The position numbers and the translations under genes are program-made. The notes under the pieces were generated by a model. The model was not told where the DNA came from. It saw only the letters and a list, made by a program, of their open reading frames with translations, and did not search any database. This document shows positions 1 through 7,197 of a stretch of 23,864 bases of DNA, piece after piece (position 1 is the stretch's first letter; the number at the start of each line of letters is the position of its first letter). The stretch comes from Methanomassiliicoccaceae archaeon UBA537 (GTDB taxonomy: Archaea; Thermoplasmatota; Thermoplasmata; Methanomassiliicoccales; Methanomethylophilaceae), in the NCBI GenBank assembly GCA_002504495.1, contig DATC01000072.1:1-23864 (forward strand), read 5' to 3'.

Positions 1-72
1 CTTGTCCACATAGCACATATCTTCTTCACGGATGCTCCTGAAGGACTGCCCGCCGACATCGATCTGCCTCAT
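1..72 (-). CDS. AAA-ATPase-like protein, N-terminal fragment (runs off window)
   Basis: A leftward reading frame is open from the window edge to an ATG at 72 and further to an ATG at 177. The first 24 residues from 72 contain VGGQSFRSIREEDMCYVDK. This matches the N-terminal signature of the AAA-ATPase_like family (PF09820: a hydrophobic-G-x-x-x-F-x-x-I/L-R-E stretch ending in YVDKT). These ATPases, often followed by a PD-(D/E)xK-type nuclease domain, are numerous in methanogen genomes and their role is poorly known. I prefer the start at 72 because family members begin just before this signature. The start at 177 would overlap the first codon of the divergent glycerol kinase gene. Neither start has a clear Shine-Dalgarno sequence. 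The Walker motifs lie outside the window, so the call rests on one short motif. Confidence 0.5.
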   Translation of the reverse strand, partial: MRQIDVGGQSFRSIREEDMCYVDK

Positions 73-175
73 GCCAATCGAATCAACCGCATGGATAAGA
101 ACCGTTCTTCTGCGACTTCGACAGTTCGGAATCCTTGCGAACAGCTCTTTAACCTGCGCGATGCTGCTCCGAACC

Positions 176-1744
176 ATGAGAATCGAGGACCTTCACGGAG
201 AAAAGACGGGATTCATCCTATCAATCGATGCGGGGACGACCAGCATCCGCACGATGCTCTTCGCCCACGACGGAAGGGTCCTCGCATCCTCTCAAAGGCC
301 CCTACGGCAGATCTATCCCGGCCCGGGCATGGTGGAGCACGATGCGTCGGAGATCTGGAGACTGACGAAGGAGACGATGAACGAGGCGCTGGACAGGTGT
401 CCGGTGAACCGCTCGGGATGCGTGGCAGTGGCCATAACGAACCAGCGCGAGACCGCCGTCCTCTGGGACCGCCTCACGGGATCGCCCCTCTGCAACGCCA
501 TCGTTTGGCAGGACCGCAGGACCCAGGCGCTCTGCGACTCCCTGAACGCCGAGGGATTGGATGAAGAGGTGTTCCGCACGACGGGTCTCCACGTGGACCC
601 CTACTTCACGGGGACCAAGCTCAGATGGATGCTGGACAACGTCCCCGGAGCTGCCGAAGCCTCGGCATCCGGCAGGGTCCTCGCGGGAACGGTCGATTCA
701 TGGCTCATATGGAACCTCACGGGCGGAAGGGAGCACGTCACAGACCATTCCAACGCATCCCGCACGATGCTGTTCGACATCTCGGCGCTGGACTGGGACG
801 ACGGCCTTCTGGACGCTGTGGGGGTCCCGAGATCCATCCTTCCGGAGCCGCGCCCAACCTGCGGAGCCGTAGGAACGACGGCCCCGTCCGTCGCAGGCAT
901 CGATGTGCCGATCTCCGCATCCATGGGCGACCAGCAGGCCGCGCTCTTCGGACAGCAGTGCTTCTCCGAGGGGGATGCCAAGGTGACCTTCGGAACCGGA
1001 GGGTTCCTGCTCATGAACACCGGCCGCAGGCCTCTCCGCTCGGAGCACGGCCTGCTCACCACCGTGGCATGGACATCCGGAGACGGCGCCACGTACGCGA
1101 TGGAGGGATCCGTGTACATGGCAGGCGCGACGATACAGTGGCTGAGAGACGAGCTGCAGATCGTCGAATCCTCCTCCGAGACCGAGCGCATGGCTGAGAG
1201 CGTCCCGGACACGGGAGGGTGCACGATCGTGCCTGCATTCTCCGGTCTGGGGGCTCCCCATTGGGACAAGGGCGCCCGCGGAATGATCATGGGCCTCACG
1301 AGAAGCACCGACAGGAACCATATGGCCAGGGCGGCGCTGGAATCCATCGCGTTCCAGGCCCGCGACGTCCTGGAGGCGATGCGGAAGGATGCGGACAGGG
1401 ACCTGGCGTCCATCCGCGTGGACGGAGGCGCGAGCGCCAACGGATTCCTATGCGGATTCCTCTCGGATATAACGGGTGCCAGGGTCGTCAGGCCCAGGAC
1501 CATCGAATCCACCGCCATGGGGGCGGCGTTCATGGCCGGACTCGCCGAAGGATTCTGGACAGACAGGAAGGAGCTGGCATCGATATGGTCCCTCGACAGG
1601 GAGTTCCTTCCGTCCATGCCGGCCGAGGAGCGCGAGAGACGCATAAGGGAATGGTCGAAGGCCGTGGAATGCGCCCGTGCCTGGTCCCGGATCTGCGGAG
1701 GATCGCGACCTCCGAACGGAAACGACACACGAAGAACGGGATAA
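176..1744 (+). CDS. glpK: Glycerol kinase
   Basis: Phosphorylates glycerol with ATP to sn-glycerol 3-phosphate, feeding the triose pool or membrane-lipid backbone supply. The 522 residues carry the FGGY-kinase signatures in order: SIDAGTTSIR near residue 16 (phosphate loop), PGPGMVEHDASEIW, NQRETAVLWDRLTG, DPYFTGTKLRWML, GDQQAALFGQ, FGTGG at 272-276, GLGAPHWDKGARG and VDGGASANGFL. The usual length is about 500 residues; the excess is a short N-terminal tail. The frame is open upstream to 32, but the sequence before 176 does not resemble the family and reads as the divergent ATPase-like gene on the other strand, so 176 is chosen. No glycerol-phosphate dehydrogenase or glycerol facilitator is visible. 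NikR follows on the same strand after 74 nt. The stop is TAA. Confidence 0.95.
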   Translation: MRIEDLHGEKTGFILSIDAGTTSIRTMLFAHDGRVLASSQRPLRQIYPGPGMVEHDASEIWRLTKETMNEALDRCPVNRSGCVAVAITNQRETAVLWDRLTGSPLCNAIVWQDRRTQALCDSLNAEGLDEEVFRTTGLHVDPYFTGTKLRWMLDNVPGAAEASASGRVLAGTVDSWLIWNLTGGREHVTDHSNASRTMLFDISALDWDDGLLDAVGVPRSILPEPRPTCGAVGTTAPSVAGIDVPISASMGDQQAALFGQQCFSEGDAKVTFGTGGFLLMNTGRRPLRSEHGLLTTVAWTSGDGATYAMEGSVYMAGATIQWLRDELQIVESSSETERMAESVPDTGGCTIVPAFSGLGAPHWDKGARGMIMGLTRSTDRNHMARAALESIAFQARDVLEAMRKDADRDLASIRVDGGASANGFLCGFLSDITGARVVRPRTIESTAMGAAFMAGLAEGFWTDRKELASIWSLDREFLPSMPAEERERRIREWSKAVECARAWSRICGGSRPPNGNDTRRTG

Positions 1745-1751
1745 CCGCATG

Positions 1752-1775
1752 TCGGTATGCGATGTGTGATACCGA
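1752..1775 (+). promoter_or_regulatory. Inverted repeat upstream of nikR, candidate operator
   Basis: Perfect 7-bp arms, TCGGTAT and ATACCGA, are separated by 10 bp, so arm centres lie about 17 bp apart (roughly 1.6 helical turns). The repeat sits 44 bp before the nikR ATG, just after the glpK stop. NikR is a dimer of ribbon-helix-helix domains that binds two separated half-sites, so autoregulation is plausible. The assignment is inference; no second copy was found in front of another gene here. Confidence 0.4.
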
Positions 1776-1818
1776 ACGCTTCGAAGGTGTTAAACGCCCG
1801 TGCTCCGTTGCCCTCTTC

Positions 1819-2262
1819 ATGGAAGGAGTCACACGCATAGGGGTCTCTCTGGAGCCCGATCTCCTGAAGCAGTTCGACGAATCGATTTCCAAGAAAGGCT
1901 ATGTCAGCCGTTCGGAGGCGATCCGGGACCTTGTGCGCGACTCGCTCGCCGAATCGGAATGGAAGAACGACGACGAATGGATGGCCGGGACCATAGTCAT
2001 GGTCTATGACCACACCGTGACCTCCGTCGGAGACAAGCTCACCGACATGCAGCACGACAATCCCGGACTGGTGAGCATGTCGGTCCATGTCCATCTCGAC
2101 CATGACAAGTGCATGGAGATCCTGATCTGCGAAGGGAAGCTCAAGGACCTGAAGAGGTTCGCCGACGAGGTCACGTCGATAAAGGGGGTCCTCAGAGGCA
2201 GGCTCACCATGGCCGCCCCCAGCACAGGGAACCTCCACCACATCGGCCACAGGAACGCCTGA
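1819..2262 (+). CDS. nikR: Nickel-responsive transcriptional regulator NikR
   Basis: Nickel-sensing DNA-binding repressor that usually controls nickel uptake. The protein has 147 residues (family about 135-150). Residues 5-45 form a ribbon-helix-helix DNA-binding domain (RIGVSLEPDLLKQFDESI, then GYVSRSEAIRDLVRDSL). The rest is the ACT-like nickel domain. Aligned by eye with E. coli NikR, all four high-affinity nickel ligands are kept: H79 (the QH motif), H90 and H92 (HVH), and C98 (HDKC), corresponding to H76, H87, H89 and C95. A functional nickel sensor is therefore likely. No nickel transporter is adjacent. Methanogens need nickel for F430 and hydrogenase, so targets are probably elsewhere. 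The ATG at 1819 is chosen because family homology starts there; the frame is open much further upstream inside glpK, where it is a shadow. Confidence 0.93.
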   Translation: MEGVTRIGVSLEPDLLKQFDESISKKGYVSRSEAIRDLVRDSLAESEWKNDDEWMAGTIVMVYDHTVTSVGDKLTDMQHDNPGLVSMSVHVHLDHDKCMEILICEGKLKDLKRFADEVTSIKGVLRGRLTMAAPSTGNLHHIGHRNA

Positions 2263-2514
2263 AGGGCCTCTAAGACCGTCCACTCCGACGATCAACGCGG
2301 CCAGCTCCCGATCCTCGACGCCGAGGGCCTTCTTCAGCACCGTAGCTGACTCCATGCACGGCGCGAAGATCCACGGCTCGATCCCGCTATCCGGGAGGTC
2401 CATCCTGACGGCCTTCATCAGGAGCTTCGCATCGGAATCACCGATCTTCTCCGGATACAACAGGAAGCTGTCGCTGAGCCATACGACGTCGGAGGCCTCG
2501 GCGTACCTATCCTT
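2263..2514 (-). other. Coding-like continuation of the next gene beyond an in-frame TAG
   Basis: Directly after the TAG that ends the frame at 2515-2517, the same minus-strand frame continues with protein-like composition, including DVVWLSDSFLLYPEKIGD, LPDSGIEPWIFAPCMES and ATVLKKALGVEDRELAALIV. Together with the upstream 94 residues this makes about 175 residues. No stop closes the frame before it enters antisense of nikR and then of glpK (open to 601). The tail after about 2280 is therefore not believable as protein, and a real end here would need a frameshift. Either the gene is decaying, or TAG is read as pyrrolysine and a second lesion lies near the 3' end. The ALGVEDRELAALIVGV stretch faintly recalls nitroreductase C-termini, but I do not claim that family. 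Confidence 0.45.
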
Positions 2515-2799
2515 CTAGCCGGACGGAACGCTGTGGCCTATGACGACGCCGCGGTCGTCGACGTACTCCATGCCGATATCGCATCCCGATTCGAAGCCCC
2601 CGTCTGCGACCATGACGAAGACGGATCCCTTCGAGGAGCATGTGGACATCCCCACGTTCTCTATCCTCATCCCGCATCCGGTGGAGGTCATCCCGTTCTC
2701 GATCCTGCAGATCTCCTCCAGGACGACGCGGTCGAGACGCTCGAAGCGGACGACGCCGGGCATCCCGCGGACCAGTTCCATGAATTCGTCTTGGAGCAT
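2515..2799 (-). CDS. Hypothetical protein, possibly the 5' part of a TAG-interrupted gene
   Basis: Ninety-four residues beginning MLQDEFMELVRGMPGVVRFE, function not recognised. A mid-protein stretch has several cysteines (STGCGMRIE, MSTCSSKG, ESGCDIG) without a regular metal-binding spacing. The ATG at 2799 lies about 27 nt after a clear TATA element, so the transcript is probably leaderless. The frame ends with TAG, a codon that no well-supported complete gene in the window uses as its stop, and coding-like sequence continues in frame behind it. The gene converges on nikR and diverges from the topoisomerase gene. The N-terminal pattern (ELVR..P.VVRFE..D) is loosely reminiscent of nitroreductase-type proteins, but the evidence is weak. 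Confidence 0.6.
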   Translation of the reverse strand: MLQDEFMELVRGMPGVVRFERLDRVVLEEICRIENGMTSTGCGMRIENVGMSTCSSKGSVFVMVADGGFESGCDIGMEYVDDRGVVIGHSVPSG

Positions 2800-2820
2800 T
2801 GTCGATGGAGGATACTTCCA

Positions 2821-2831
2821 ACATATATATC
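2821..2831 (-). promoter_or_regulatory. TATA element of the leftward hypothetical gene
   Basis: On the minus strand the sequence reads GATATATATG, an archaeal TATA-box match. Its centre lies about 27 nt before the ATG at 2799, predicting transcription from or near the start codon. Confidence 0.6.
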
Positions 2832-2885
2832 GGGTGCAGTCCCTCGGACGAGCCCTCGCGCCTCGGCGCCGTCCGATAGGGTAAA

Positions 2886-2905
2886 CCATTAAATCGTTCC
2901 GAACG
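2886..2905 (+). promoter_or_regulatory. Topoisomerase promoter with palindrome
   Basis: CATTAAATCG, an A/T-rich TATA-like element at 2887-2896, lies about 26 nt before the ATG at 2918, and no Shine-Dalgarno sequence is present, which fits a leaderless transcript. The element is followed by the palindrome CGTTCCGAACG (2895-2905), placed where a repressor could block the transcription start. Regulation is inference. Confidence 0.4.
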
Positions 2906-2917
2906 GTCCTATGAGCG

Positions 2918-5287
2918 ATGAAGAAGCTGATAATCACCGAGAAGGCAAATGCTGCACGGAGGATATCCACCATCCTTTCCGACGGCACGTCCAAATCCTC
3001 GTCTTCCGGAGGAGTTACGGTGATTTCCTTCGAGACCGGAGGAGACGAGTACAACGTGGTCTCCCTCCGCGGACACATCATAGAGCTGGACTATCCCGAG
3101 GAGTACAACGATTGGAGCGCCACCGACCCTGCCGAGCTGGTGCATGCGCCCCAGGTCAAGACCGTGAAGGTGAAATCCATCCTCAACAGGATCAAGGAGC
3201 TCGCGGCCGAATCCGACGAGATCATAATCGCGACCGACTACGATCGCGAGGGAGAGCTCATCGGCATGGAGACCGTGAAGGCCATAGGCGCCGACATGGG
3301 CACCGTCAGGAGAGCCAAGTTCAGCGCCCTCACCAAAGGAGAGGTGGAGAACGCGTTCGACAACCTGGCTGATCCGGACGAGAAGCTCGCGGACGCCGCC
3401 GAGGCCAGGCAGATCATCGACCTGTCCTGGGGAGCCGTCCTCACCAGGCTCATATCCCTGTCGTCCGGGCAGGTCGGCAAGAACTTCATGTCCGTCGGAA
3501 GGGTTCAGAGCCCCACTCTGAAGCTCCTTGTCGACAGGCACGAGGAGATAGAGAGGTTCGTCCCCGTCCCGTTCTGGGACGTCGTAGCGAAGTTCGGCAT
3601 GCTCGCGTTCAAAGGAGACCATGAGGGGAACCCGTTCTGGAACGAGGACGAGGCGAAGGCCGTCCTGTCCAAGGTGGAGGGCGCGAAGACGGGCACTGTA
3701 TCCTCCTGGTCCACGGAGACCAAGGAGGAGTTCAGGCCCGCGCCGTTCGACACCACTCAGATGCAGGTCGAGGCCAACAAGATCGGGATCCCTCCTACCA
3801 CGGCCATGAAGCTGGCCGAGGACCTCTACACCGGAGGATACATCTCGTATCCCCGTACTGAGAACACGGAGTATCCGCGCAGCCTTCCCCTCAGATCGGT
3901 GCTGGAGAAGCTCAAGGAGGGTGCGTTCAAGACCGAAGCGGAGGAGATCCTCGCCCAGGAGAAGATCGTTCCGTCCAGGGGAAAGAGGCGCACCACGGAC
4001 CATCCCCCTATCTATCCCACCGCCGGGGCGTCCCCCGAGAAGATGAAGGGCGACAAATGGAAGCTGTACGAGCTCATCGTGAGACGCTTCCTGGCGACCC
4101 TCGCTCCGAATGCGGAGTCCGAGGTCACGAAATGCGTCATAGACGTCAACGGAGAGCCGTTCAAGTCCACCGGATACGTCCTGAAGAAGAAGGGATGGAA
4201 GAAGTACTACGGGAAGTACCTCAAATCCAACGACGCGAAGCTCCCTCCGATGAAGGTCGGGGACGAGATCGAGATCAGATCCGTCTCCATGAACGAGTCG
4301 GCCACCAAGCCCCCTTACAGGTACAACCAGGGTTCCCTGATCCAGGAGATGGACCGCCTCCAGCTGGGGACCAAGTCCACCAGGCACGACATCATAGGCA
4401 AGCTGTACTCCAGGAACTACGTCCAGGGCAACTACATGATTCCCACTCCGAGCGGCATCGCCCTCACCAAGGCCCTCGAGGACCACGGAGGAGGCATCAC
4501 CGAGCCTGACATGACGGCCAAGCTGGAATCGGACATGGTGATGATCTCCGACGGGGAGAAGACACTGGACTCCGTCGTCAAGGAATCGCAGGACATGCTG
4601 TACGGAGTCGCAGTGCAGATCTCCGCCGACTCGGACGAGATCGGAAGCGAGATCAAGGCCGCCCTCCATTCGCAGCAGCACATAGGGACGTGCCCGTCCT
4701 GCGGGAACAGCCTTTCCATCAAACGCTCCAAGAACGGGAACTTCATCGGATGCGACGGGTACCCGGATTGCAAGAGGGCGTATCCGCTGCCCAGAGGAGC
4801 CCTCATACAGACCACGGAGACGGTCTGCGAGGTCTGCGGCCTGCCGCAGCTCAGGATAATCAGGAAGGGGATGCCGCCCTCCATACAGTGCATCGACCCC
4901 AAGTGCACGAGCAACACCGAGAAGAACGACCTCGGCCCGTGCCCGACCTGTGGCAACGGCCGCATCAGGCTCATGTACTCCAAGTCGGGGAAGCGCTTCG
5001 CAGGCTGCTCCGAATGGCCCGCGTGCACGCAGACCTATCCGCTCAGACCCAGGGGGAGCATCTCCTACGCCGGACACGTTTGCACCCTGTGCAAGGCTCC
5101 GATAGTATCTCTGGGGACCACCGAGGAGTGCATCAACCCCGACTGCCCCGGTCGGAAGAAGCCCTCCAAGGCGAAGGAGAAGAAGGAGACCGATCCGGAG
5201 AAACCGGCCGCCAAGAAGAAGACGATAAGGAAGCCTTCGATCTCCAGATCCAAGAAGAAGAGCGAAGAGTCCGAAGAGGAATCCTGA
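2918..5287 (+). CDS. topA: DNA topoisomerase I (type IA)
   Basis: Relaxes negatively supercoiled DNA by cutting and resealing one strand through a 5'-phosphotyrosine link. The 789 residues begin with the TOPRIM domain: E8 in IITEKANAARR, then ATDYDREGELIG with D107 and D109, the Mg-binding acidic residues. The catalytic motif GGYISYPRTENTEYP places the active tyrosine at residue 311. The C-terminal third holds four cysteine-rich zinc-ribbon units: CPSC...GCDGYPDC, CEVC...CIDPKC, CPTC...GCSEWPAC and CTLC...CINPDC. A Lys/Glu/Ser-rich tail of about 45 residues ends the protein. Zinc ribbons of this kind bind single-stranded DNA in the family. The gene stands alone between a divergent hypothetical gene and a convergent zinc-protein gene. 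The stop is TGA. Confidence 0.95.
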   Translation: MKKLIITEKANAARRISTILSDGTSKSSSSGGVTVISFETGGDEYNVVSLRGHIIELDYPEEYNDWSATDPAELVHAPQVKTVKVKSILNRIKELAAESDEIIIATDYDREGELIGMETVKAIGADMGTVRRAKFSALTKGEVENAFDNLADPDEKLADAAEARQIIDLSWGAVLTRLISLSSGQVGKNFMSVGRVQSPTLKLLVDRHEEIERFVPVPFWDVVAKFGMLAFKGDHEGNPFWNEDEAKAVLSKVEGAKTGTVSSWSTETKEEFRPAPFDTTQMQVEANKIGIPPTTAMKLAEDLYTGGYISYPRTENTEYPRSLPLRSVLEKLKEGAFKTEAEEILAQEKIVPSRGKRRTTDHPPIYPTAGASPEKMKGDKWKLYELIVRRFLATLAPNAESEVTKCVIDVNGEPFKSTGYVLKKKGWKKYYGKYLKSNDAKLPPMKVGDEIEIRSVSMNESATKPPYRYNQGSLIQEMDRLQLGTKSTRHDIIGKLYSRNYVQGNYMIPTPSGIALTKALEDHGGGITEPDMTAKLESDMVMISDGEKTLDSVVKESQDMLYGVAVQISADSDEIGSEIKAALHSQQHIGTCPSCGNSLSIKRSKNGNFIGCDGYPDCKRAYPLPRGALIQTTETVCEVCGLPQLRIIRKGMPPSIQCIDPKCTSNTEKNDLGPCPTCGNGRIRLMYSKSGKRFAGCSEWPACTQTYPLRPRGSISYAGHVCTLCKAPIVSLGTTEECINPDCPGRKKPSKAKEKKETDPEKPAAKKKTIRKPSISRSKKKSEESEEES

Positions 5288-5310
5288 CCCTTCGGTGCCC
5301 TCACGGAGCC

Positions 5311-5350
5311 GCTCTTTTCAGTAACACTATTTTATAAAAACGTAGCAAAA
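5311..5350. terminator. Bidirectional terminator region between topA and the zinc protein gene
   Basis: Between the two convergent stops lie T-tracts in both directions: CTCTTTT then ATTTTA on +, and GGTTTTG then CGTTTTTA on -. A self-complementary TTTTATAAAA lies in the middle. Archaeal transcription ends at oligo-T runs, so this short region can serve both genes. Confidence 0.5.
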
Positions 5351-5355
5351 CCGTT

Positions 5356-5595
5356 TCATTCCGAATCGGTCTGCGGACCGGTTCGGAAAGAGGTCTCCTC
5401 GGACCCCTCGGCACCGCTGAAGTGCTCGTTCATGGCGTCTATCTCGCGGGAGATCCTGGCGTTGCGGCATGACATGCATTCGAGTTTCTTGCCCAGCCCC
5501 AGACGGATGTGCATCTCGGAGCGGTCCAGAGGGACGATCCTTCCGCAAGTGCAATAGACGCTCATCATAGAAGCTTCAGGCATGTCATCCAGCAT
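5356..5595 (-). CDS. Small zinc-ribbon-like protein (CxC...CxxC)
   Basis: Seventy-nine residues with a likely four-cysteine metal site: C15-x-C17 (VYCTCGRIV) and C40-x2-C43 (LECMSCRNARIS). A charged helix and an acidic tail follow. The family is not recognised; a nucleic-acid-binding or RNA polymerase-associated role would fit such small archaeal proteins but is not shown. The ATG at 5595 is chosen because GAGGT, a good Shine-Dalgarno match, lies 9 nt before it. The frame is open to an ATG at 5652, and later ATGs at 5583, 5568 and 5565 are alternatives. The 5' region holds a TATA element (5741-5750) implying a leader of roughly 125 nt with a 17-codon ORF at its start. The gene converges on topA. 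Confidence 0.65.
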   Translation of the reverse strand: MLDDMPEASMMSVYCTCGRIVPLDRSEMHIRLGLGKKLECMSCRNARISREIDAMNEHFSGAEGSEETSFRTGPQTDSE

Positions 5596-5667
5596 GCGGT
5601 TGCAACCTCTTTTCGCATAGCTACCGCTATCCAAATTCATTCTTCCGATCAATCCTCTCCCCCGAGA

Positions 5668-5721
5668 TTAGCAGTCAAAGAACGCCTCTATTCCATCCTG
5701 TACGGCGCTCGTACGCTGCAT
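5668..5721 (-). other. Possible 17-codon leader ORF
   Basis: ATG at 5721 to TAA at 5670-5668 encodes a 17-residue peptide starting MQRTSAVQDG. Its ATG lies about 25 nt after a TATA element on the minus strand, so it would be the first codon of a leaderless transcript that continues into the zinc-protein gene at 5595. It could be an upstream regulatory ORF or chance. It has no recognisable relatives. Confidence 0.25.
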
Positions 5722-5740
5722 TTCCCCTCTAACAGCAGAC

Positions 5741-5751
5741 CACATATAAGC
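5741..5751 (-). promoter_or_regulatory. TATA element upstream of the small zinc-protein gene
   Basis: The minus strand reads GCTTATATGTGG here. Its centre is about 25 nt before 5721 and about 150 nt before the chosen start at 5595. It is the best candidate promoter for the zinc-protein gene. Confidence 0.45.
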
Positions 5752-5821
5752 CTTCCCCAGCCGTTATGAAGAGGGTCCAGATGTCACAACGTTAAGTGCG
5801 ATTCTCCAGTGGAAACAAAGG

Positions 5822-5850
5822 GGTTTTCGATAGAAAACCTTTATATATAG
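5822..5850. promoter_or_regulatory. Inverted repeat joined to a strong TATA element
   Basis: A perfect inverted repeat, GGTTTTC-GATA-GAAAACC (5822-5839), directly abuts TTTATATATAG (5840-5850). Read on +, the purine-rich GAAAACC sits where a BRE belongs in front of TTTATATA, giving a near-consensus archaeal promoter. It would start near 5868 and run antisense toward the enolase 3' end, where no + strand gene exists. Read on -, TATATAAAG would serve the distant zinc-protein gene. The remainder of 5653-5868 shows no other gene or tRNA. Confidence 0.45.
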
Positions 5851-5868
5851 AAAATAAGCCCGGAATCG

Positions 5869-5913
5869 GACGTAAAAAGACGTTTCCAGAGCGGAAGGGG
5901 AGCGCCCCTCCGC
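5869..5913 (-). terminator. Enolase terminator
   Basis: Immediately after the enolase stop (minus strand) is a GC-rich hairpin, GCGGAGGGG paired with CCCCTTCCGC with a single bulge and a short loop (5891-5912). It is followed about 10 nt later by GTCTTTTTAC. Confidence 0.55.
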
Positions 5914-5923
5914 CCTGCAGGCA

Positions 5924-7192
5924 TCAGATCCTGAACTTGGACAGACCTGGGAACCTGGCGTTCGAGCCCAGCTGCTCCTCAATCCTCAAGAGCCTGTTGT
6001 ACTTGGCCGTGCGCTCTCCGCGAGCAGGCGCGCCGGTCTTGATCTCTCCTCCGCCCCATCCGACGGACAGGTCGGCGATGGTAGTGTCCTCGGACTCCCC
6101 GGACCTGTGCGAGACGACGACGTTGTAGCCGTTGGCGAAGCTCATGGCCGCCGCTTCGCCGGCCTCCGTGATGGTGCCGATCTGATTGACCTTGAGGAGC
6201 AGCGCATTGGCCGCTCCGCAGTCGATTCCGCGCCTGAGACGCTTGGAGTTCGTAACGAAGAGATCGTCTCCCACTATCTGCACATGGCCCCCGACCTTGC
6301 GGGTTAACTCGGCGGTGGTCTCGAAGTCGTCCTCGAAGAAGGGATCCTCGATGCTGATCAGAGGGTGGCCCTTCGTAAGGGAGACGTAGTGGTCCATAAG
6401 ACCTCCCGCATCCAGCTCCATGCCGTCGACGGTATATACGCCGTCGGAGTAGAACTCGGAGGATGCCGCATCCATGGCGAGGAAGATATCCTTGCCGGGG
6501 GAGTAGCCCGCATCGGACACGGCGTCTGTGATCGTGGTGAGCGCCTCGTCGACGGTGTCCACAGGAGGAGCGAATCCCCCCTCGTCGCCGATGTTGATGG
6601 CGCCGGTGCCGTATCTCTGCTTGAGGATGCCCTTGAGGCTCATGTAGACCTCCGAGGACATGCGGAGGCATTCGGAGAACGAAGGAGCCCCGGCAGGAAT
6701 GATCATGCATTCCTGTATCCTGAGGTTCCCTCCGGCATGCTTCCCACCGTTGATGATATTGAGCATGGGCACGGGCAGAGTGACGTGATCGCCTCCGATG
6801 TGCTCGTAGACCTCCATCCCCTCGGCCATGGCTCCGGCACGAGCGACGGCAAGAGACACGGCCACCATGGCGTTGCCGCCCAGGTTGGACTTGTTCTCGG
6901 TCCCGTCGAGCTCGATCATGGCGCGGTCGATGCCCTCCTGGTCGGCCGGATCCATTCCGACGATCCTCTTGGCTATCGGACCGCGGACGTTCTCCACGGC
7001 CTTCAGCACGCCCTTGCCGCCGTACCTTCCCTTGTCCCCGTCCCTGAGCTCCAGGGCCTCCCATGTGCCGGTGGACGCGCCGGACGGCGCGATAGCGGAG
7101 ATCCTGTGCCCTTTGACGGTCACCTCGGCCTCGACCGTGGGGTTTCCCCTGGAATCGAGTACCTCTCTTGCCCAAACCTTCTCGATCTGCAT
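5924..7192 (-). CDS. eno: Enolase (phosphopyruvate hydratase)
   Basis: Interconverts 2-phosphoglycerate and phosphoenolpyruvate in glycolysis/gluconeogenesis; cytosolic and Mg-dependent. The 422 residues match the family's usual length (about 420-430). Visible signatures in order are REVLDSRGNPTVE at the N-terminus, PSGASTGTWEALELRD (mobile loop), NIINGGKHAGG, GDEGGFAPP, ISIEDPFFEDDFE, QIVGDDLFVTN, LLLKVNQIGT with the catalytic lysine, VVVSHRSGESEDTTIADL, and IKTGAPARGERTAKYN. The ATG at 7192 is 5 nt after the stop of the response-regulator gene, with GGAGTGATC as the ribosome-binding site, so the two genes are co-transcribed and probably translationally coupled. The frame is open further upstream, but only as a shadow of the regulator gene. 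Confidence 0.97.
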   Translation of the reverse strand: MQIEKVWAREVLDSRGNPTVEAEVTVKGHRISAIAPSGASTGTWEALELRDGDKGRYGGKGVLKAVENVRGPIAKRIVGMDPADQEGIDRAMIELDGTENKSNLGGNAMVAVSLAVARAGAMAEGMEVYEHIGGDHVTLPVPMLNIINGGKHAGGNLRIQECMIIPAGAPSFSECLRMSSEVYMSLKGILKQRYGTGAINIGDEGGFAPPVDTVDEALTTITDAVSDAGYSPGKDIFLAMDAASSEFYSDGVYTVDGMELDAGGLMDHYVSLTKGHPLISIEDPFFEDDFETTAELTRKVGGHVQIVGDDLFVTNSKRLRRGIDCGAANALLLKVNQIGTITEAGEAAAMSFANGYNVVVSHRSGESEDTTIADLSVGWGGGEIKTGAPARGERTAKYNRLLRIEEQLGSNARFPGLSKFRI

Positions 7193-7197
7193 TCCGA

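Noticed and set aside
601..2460. A 619-codon open minus frame across nikR and glpK
   Set aside because: It is antisense to two strongly supported genes and lacks protein-like composition except in its first about 60 residues, which are reported separately.
2909..5077. A 722-codon open minus frame opposite topA
   Set aside because: Arg/Gly/Leu-rich antisense shadow of a gene with every catalytic motif of topoisomerase I.
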